Assembly: GCF_023078495.1 (NCBI RefSeq)
Contig: NZ_CP095742.1
Coordinates: 2,170,001 to 2,234,000, forward strand
Length of the DNA stretch: 64,000 nucleotides
Direction: 5' to 3'
From: Luteibacter aegosomatissinici
GTDB taxonomy: Bacteria; Pseudomonadota; Gammaproteobacteria; Xanthomonadales; Rhodanobacteraceae
Position numbers and translations under genes: made by a program. The first letter of the stretch is position 1, and each line of letters starts with the position of its first letter. A model generated the notes under the pieces. The model did not search any database. It was given only the letters and a program-made list of their open reading frames with translations, and was not told where the DNA came from. Shown here piece after piece: positions 60,501 to 64,000 of this stretch.

Positions 60501-63500
60501 CCTGCACCACCTGCATCACGTCGCTGCCCATGTCGCGGATGGCCGTGCGCATGCTCGGCTGGCGCTGGATCAGTGCCTGGAACGCCATCTCGAAGGCGTG
60601 CTCATCCATGTGGCCGCGCAGGCGGTGTGCCGACGGGGCGTTATAGGTGACACGGCCGGGGTGCATCTTCTCCAGCGCCCACAGGCGCCGTTGCATGAGC
60701 GACAGCGGTGCGTGGTCCTGCTCGGCGTCCACGCGATGGATAATCGGCTCGGCGGCCGGCGTGCCGCCGCTCGACACCTGCGTGCCGATGGCCGCGGCGA
60801 GCTGCTCGATCGTGGGGGCGTCGAACAGCGTGCGGAAGGAGAGGCTGATGCCGAACTCGCGATTGAGCTTGGCGGTGAGTTGTGCGGCTAGCAGCGAGTG
60901 GCCGCCCAGGGCGAAGAAATCGTCGCGCACGTCCAGGTCAGGCAGGCACAGCACGGCTTCCATGGCGGCGGCGACACGGCGCTCGTCATCATTGCGCGGG
61001 GCGATGCGCTCGCCGGCTTCGGCCAGCGAATGCGCCATCGGCGCGGGCAGGCTCTTGCGGTCGATCTTGCCGTTGGGCAGTAGCGGAATCGCATCCATCA
61101 GCATGATGTGCTGCGGCACCATGTAATCCGGCAGGCGGGCGCGCAGGCGGCCGCGCAGCAGGTCCTCGTCCAGCGACATGCCCTCGCGTGCCACCACGTA
61201 CGCCACCAGGCGCACATCGCCCGGGCGGTCTTCGCGCGCGATGACGACGGCGCGTGCCACTTCCGGCACGTCCGCGAGCACGCATTCGATCTCGCCTGGC
61301 TCGATGCGGTAACCGCGGACCTTCACCTGGAAATCCAGGCGGCCCAGGTGTTCCAGCATGCCGTTGGCCAGCCAGCGGCCACGGTCGCCGGTCTTGTACA
61401 TCCGCGAGCCTTCGTTCTCCGACCACGGATCGGTCAGAAACCGCTCGGCGGTGAGGTCCGGGCGTTCGAGGTAGCCCAGTGTGACGCCGGCGCCACCGAT
61501 ATGGATCTCTCCCGGCACGCCGAGTGGGCAATGGTTGCCCTGCTCATCGAGGATGTGCACGGTGGTGTTAGCGATGGGGCGGCCGATATAGATGCCTTCG
61601 CGCGGATCGGAAACCCGCCAGTAGGTCGAGTACACCGTCGTTTCGGTGGGGCCGTAGCCGTTCCATACTTCGCCGCAGCGATCGAGCAGGGCCTCGGCCA
61701 GGTCCACCGGCAGCGGCTCGCCGCCGGAGACGGCGCGGAACGCGGGGCGGCCATGCCAGCCGGCATCCACCAGCAGGCGCCAGCCGGCCGGCGTCGCCTG
61801 CATCATCGTGGCGTCGCTTTCTTCAATCAGGTGGCGAAGCTGCGCGCCATCGCGCACGTCGTCACGGCCGGCGATTACGATCTCGGCACCGCTGGTGAGC
61901 GGCAGCATCAGTTCCATGAAGGCGATATCGAACGACAGCGTCGTAACCGCCACCAGGCGATCATCCGGGGCGATGCCCGGCACGCGCTGCATGCTGGTCA
62001 GGAAGTTGCCTGCGGCGCGGTGCGGCACACGCACGCCCTTCGGCCGGCCCGTGGAGCCGGAGGTGAAGATGACATAGGCCACCGAATCGGGCGTGGCGGC
62101 CTTGCGGTTGCGGTCGGGGCGCTCGATGCAGGCATGCACCACTTCGTCGCTGTTGAGTGCGAGCACGCGTGCCGCATCGAAGGCGAACGTAAGCGGGGTA
62201 TCGTCATCCACGAGCAGCGCGGCGAGCGAGGCGTCTTCCGCCATGAAGGCCAGGCGATCGGCCGGGAACGCCGGATCCAGCGGGACGTAGCCCGCGCCGG
62301 ACTTCATCACGCCCAGCACGGCAGCGACCATGTCCAGGCCGCGGGCGAGCGAGATGCCCACCAGCATGCCGTGGCCGATGCCACGTTCACGCAGGCTGTT
62401 GGCGATGCGGTTGGCGCGCGACTCCAGCGCGGCGTAGGTGAGCGAGCGGTCGGCGTAGCGCACCGCGGCGCGCTCGGGCGCGCGGTCTACCTGCTGCTCG
62501 AAGTATTCGTGGGCCAGGCGCAGTTCGGGGAACGGCGTGGGCGCCGGCTGCAGCGCGGCCAGTTCGCGATACACGGCATCGGAGACCAGCGGCAGCTTCG
62601 CCACCGCTTCCTTCGCGTCGTGCGCGGCCTCGCGCAGCAGGGTGGCGTAAGCATCCAGCCAGCCCTGGATCGTGGCGCCTTCGAACAGGTCGGCGTTGTA
62701 CTGGCATTCCAGGCGCAGCGCGCCATCGACCTGCACCGCGTTGATGAAAAGCTCGAAGTTCTCGTATTCGCGCGGAATCGCCTCCACGCTGAAGCGCAGC
62801 CCCGGGAAACGCACGGTGCTCTCATCCAGCACGGCATCCAGGTTGAACAGCACGCTCACCAGCGGCAGGCGCGAGGGATCGCGCGCCATGGAGAGCTTGG
62901 GCAGCAGGCTGCCCAGGGTGTAACGCTGGTGCTCGAACGCATCGAGCAGGTCGTTGCGTACGGTGCCGAGGGTGGTGGCGAAACTGGCGGCGTCGTCGAT
63001 CTGTGCGCGCAGTGGCAGCACGTTCACCGCGTGGCCCACCAGGGTATCCAGGCCTTCGGCGGCCTGGCCGGCGGTGGGGATGCCGATCACCACATCATCC
63101 TGGCCGGCCACGCGGCGCAGCAGCAGGGCGAATCCGGTGAGCAGCGTGGCGTAGAAACTGGCGCCGTGGGATGCGCCGAGGCGCTTGATGGCGGCGACCT
63201 CGGCGGCATCCAGGGTGCGGTCTTCGCGCCGTGAAGTAAACGTACGGCGGCGCGGACGCGAGCGGTCGGTGGGGAGGTCCAGCGCTGGGGCCGTGCCGGC
63301 AAAGCGGGCTAGCCAGTACTGTTCGTCTTCCCGTGCCGTTCCCGTACCGGCGTGCGTGGCTTCGGCCAACGCGAAGTTCGTGAACGCGAGCGCGGCGGCC
63401 GGGCCGGGGCCCTGGCCGGTGCGCTGCGCGTAGAGGGCGGCAAGATCGCGCACGATCACGCCGAACGACCAGCCGTCGCACACGATGTGGTGTGCGGCAA

Positions 63501-63960
63501 CGGTCAGGATATGGCGATCCGCCGCCAGCTTGAACAGCTCGGCGCGGACCAGGGGGCCGTGTTCCAGATCGAACGGCGTGGTGACGATGCGCGAGTACGC
63601 CGCCATCAGGCGGGCATCGCTTTCGAACGGGGCCAGCAGGCTGAGGTCGTGGAACGCGATGGGTACGCTCACGTGTTCGGCGATGAACAGGCTTTCGCCA
63701 TCACCGCTGAACGTGGCGCGCAGGGCTTCGTGGCGCTCCACGATCGCCTGCACGGCGGTTTCGAGGGCCGGCACGTCGAGCAAGCCCTTCAGGTTGATGG
63801 CAATCGCCTCGTTGTACGCCAGCGAGGCTTCCGGCTCCAGCCGGGATGCCAGCCACACCTCGCGTTGCGGTTCCGTCGTCGGCACAAGGTGCGCGACAGG
63901 CGCACCGGCGAACGGGTCGTAGTCGACCGCCGTGGCGGCGGCCAGCTCGTTGGGCGTCAT
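57574..63960 (-). CDS. Non-ribosomal peptide synthetase, C-A-T-C-A*-T, second A domain degenerate
   Basis: The 2128 residues hold: condensation 1 (about 25-450, HHIVCDGWS at 157); adenylation 1 (480-975, TSGSTGRPKG at 633, NGYGPTET at 767, GKIDR at 964); carrier 1 (990-1062, GGHSLL, Ser1022); condensation 2 (1080-1515, HHIIWDGWS at 1217); adenylation 2 (1540-2020); carrier 2 (2038-2105, Ser2069). Adenylation 2 has lost the core motifs: no TSGSTG-PKG loop, FGDAM in place of YGPTE, RTGYRG for RTGDRG, LPTGEPD for LPxGKxD. Hand reading of pocket 1 gives D,I,M,Q,V,G,G,V,Y, partly like glycine codes. There is no thioesterase. It heads or continues the EPS operon. Confidence 0.93.
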   Translation of the reverse strand: MTPNELAAATAVDYDPFAGAPVAHLVPTTEPQREVWLASRLEPEASLAYNEAIAINLKGLLDVPALETAVQAIVERHEALRATFSGDGESLFIAEHVSVPIAFHDLSLLAPFESDARLMAAYSRIVTTPFDLEHGPLVRAELFKLAADRHILTVAAHHIVCDGWSFGVIVRDLAALYAQRTGQGPGPAAALAFTNFALAEATHAGTGTAREDEQYWLARFAGTAPALDLPTDRSRPRRRTFTSRREDRTLDAAEVAAIKRLGASHGASFYATLLTGFALLLRRVAGQDDVVIGIPTAGQAAEGLDTLVGHAVNVLPLRAQIDDAASFATTLGTVRNDLLDAFEHQRYTLGSLLPKLSMARDPSRLPLVSVLFNLDAVLDESTVRFPGLRFSVEAIPREYENFELFINAVQVDGALRLECQYNADLFEGATIQGWLDAYATLLREAAHDAKEAVAKLPLVSDAVYRELAALQPAPTPFPELRLAHEYFEQQVDRAPERAAVRYADRSLTYAALESRANRIANSLRERGIGHGMLVGISLARGLDMVAAVLGVMKSGAGYVPLDPAFPADRLAFMAEDASLAALLVDDDTPLTFAFDAARVLALNSDEVVHACIERPDRNRKAATPDSVAYVIFTSGSTGRPKGVRVPHRAAGNFLTSMQRVPGIAPDDRLVAVTTLSFDIAFMELMLPLTSGAEIVIAGRDDVRDGAQLRHLIEESDATMMQATPAGWRLLVDAGWHGRPAFRAVSGGEPLPVDLAEALLDRCGEVWNGYGPTETTVYSTYWRVSDPREGIYIGRPIANTTVHILDEQGNHCPLGVPGEIHIGGAGVTLGYLERPDLTAERFLTDPWSENEGSRMYKTGDRGRWLANGMLEHLGRLDFQVKVRGYRIEPGEIECVLADVPEVARAVVIAREDRPGDVRLVAYVVAREGMSLDEDLLRGRLRARLPDYMVPQHIMLMDAIPLLPNGKIDRKSLPAPMAHSLAEAGERIAPRNDDERRVAAAMEAVLCLPDLDVRDDFFALGGHSLLAAQLTAKLNREFGISLSFRTLFDAPTIEQLAAAIGTQVSSGGTPAAEPIIHRVDAEQDHAPLSLMQRRLWALEKMHPGRVTYNAPSAHRLRGHMDEHAFEMAFQALIQRQPSMRTAIRDMGSDVMQVVQAQLNYPLFPAEDLSDLAPEAREERLMARLRELTDTPFNLGTAPLFSAKLFKLSDNEHAMFFMPHHIIWDGWSFDIFYNELSALYRAFASGQPSPLAPLPVTYGDYAEWHAHWLESPAFQTQLSFWRDRLAQVGDVRALPTDYPRRPGMSGLGRTEWIHVSREHTDAMHEVARQADATLNMTLLALYFAMLSSSAGQRDLVVGTPVRARNQTEVESVMGYFNNLLPLHVHVDPGLSFLEFVRHVKRTAIDAFGCPDVPLEYLQRELKVGHGAGATLYQALFSFQDARQRAIDWGGLDHEQILLFQSGATEDLGMWFLESQRGMVGGVTYNADLLQAGTARLMRERYLDMMHVVSQNPSIAVGQLTAASTLERDRMRTWNAGCGGSPLPADLFAMVESQAAITPDTTAVKHGLRKHTYAQLVGEATRMATLLRDRGAGNGAVVGLCVEPGFDRLAGLLAIGLTGSTALLLDRADPTARLRDIVTDGRMTVLLGDSALEAALDWPRACALWLDADHAELEGTVGDASNFELRACAESPAIAFHVPGPDGRAHGASLSHTAIAAMVHGLGEALAVDTGQCISGDAMPSDPMSVIEPLLALTCGATWEVQEPHGLAHGELADLDCFIASPETWNALFDQGWAGDGQLRAAMLGGTPTQDTASRIADATAGLWTLFGDAMTAPVATCGRVERAADALHAGSPIGSNELWVLDSDGEPCPIGATGDVAIAGHALSQRFGTRATADHASNDEHLLRTGYRGRWLADGQVQVLDRDDRRIRRQGLDVEPAAVEAVLRTQTGVVRALAVPRTNRLGEQRIDAYAVTAPGYQLDLEGLRATLAAQLPAWSMPTHLMLLDAMPLLPTGEPDVDALPLPEERTAFAQADGAGTEPSTESERLLASVWHELLGMSRVRTSDNFFDVGGHSLLAVDMAQRVQKLTGIQMNLLDIANGTLGTLAADLAMATPTAPPTAKRGGLFGRLFGRG

Positions 63961-64000
63961 GCGGTAACCCTCAGGTACTTGCCCGGCGCATCCGGGTTAG
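63957..64000 (-). CDS. C-terminal end of an upstream gene (partial)
   Basis: On the minus strand the last 13 codons read NPDAPGKYLRVTA, ending in a TGA that overlaps the NRPS start as ATGA. This is the same overlap style as the rest of the operon, so an upstream EPS or NRPS gene continues beyond the right edge. Nothing can be said of its function. Confidence 0.55.
   Translation of the reverse strand, partial: NPDAPGKYLRVTA

Noticed and set aside
61108-63234. 708-codon open frame on the plus strand inside the NRPS gene
   Set aside because: Antisense to well-conserved NRPS domains. Its product is rich in His, Arg, Gln and Ala with no domain, typical of a shadow frame in high-G+C DNA.
1-64000. 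tRNA, rRNA, prophage or conjugation genes
   Set aside because: Looked for and not recognised anywhere in the window.

Overview
The window looks like chromosomal DNA of a high-G+C gammaproteobacterium of the Lysobacterales (Xanthomonadales), most like the Luteibacter/Dyella/Rhodanobacter group. That is inference from gene content, from the GTAGGAGCGCGCTTGCGCGC-type palindromic repeats, and from the exosortase-A-type polysaccharide locus; no 16S or other marker is present. I saw no rRNA, tRNA, CRISPR array or phage genes. No gap between genes exceeds about 250 bp.

Positions 1-26.4 kb are ordinary chromosome: a periplasmic catalase-like protein with its cytochrome b561, a zinc aminopeptidase-like lipoprotein, a dicarboxylate symporter, pncB, a TetR/hydrolase pair, aldo/keto reductases, a metNIQ methionine importer, glutathione peroxidase, a PBP4-type DacB, a methylglutaconyl-CoA hydratase-like enzyme, a Fur-boxed feoAB operon, a cardiolipin synthase, ispG and a Na+/H+ antiporter. 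Paired inverted REP repeats (REPIN-like) lie between these genes. One supplies a stop codon, one holds the likely start of dacB, and one is split by a 1235-bp IS3-family element with a 3-bp target duplication.

Positions 26.5-64 kb hold a large exopolysaccharide (EPS) locus made of two operons that face each other. The plus-strand operon (26.5-37.9 kb) encodes a Wza-like export lipoprotein, a chain-length determinant, a kinase-like ATPase without the P-loop lysine, an outer-membrane barrel, two atypical alpha/beta hydrolases, GalE, a RIFT-barrel/toroid carbohydrate-active protein, a Wzx-type flippase and a FemAB-like transferase. The minus-strand operon (64-47.4 kb) encodes a two-module NRPS with a dead second adenylation domain, a GT2, polysaccharide deacetylases, an O-antigen-ligase/polymerase-like protein, a CapK-like adenylate-forming enzyme and three glycosyltransferases, mostly with 4-bp overlaps. 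Many of these are relatives of exosortase-A-associated families, but no exosortase and no initiating sugar transferase is in the window.

Between the ends of the two operons (37.9-47.4 kb) lies the most unusual part: four large proteins built of tandem Ig-like repeats, in two mutually related pairs, surrounding one pertactin-like autotransporter. None of the five has a clear Sec signal peptide, and the DNA around the autotransporter reads as less G+C-rich than its surroundings. I could not assign a function. A surface adhesin or EPS-associated matrix module is the best guess, and this is the main candidate for an undescribed system.
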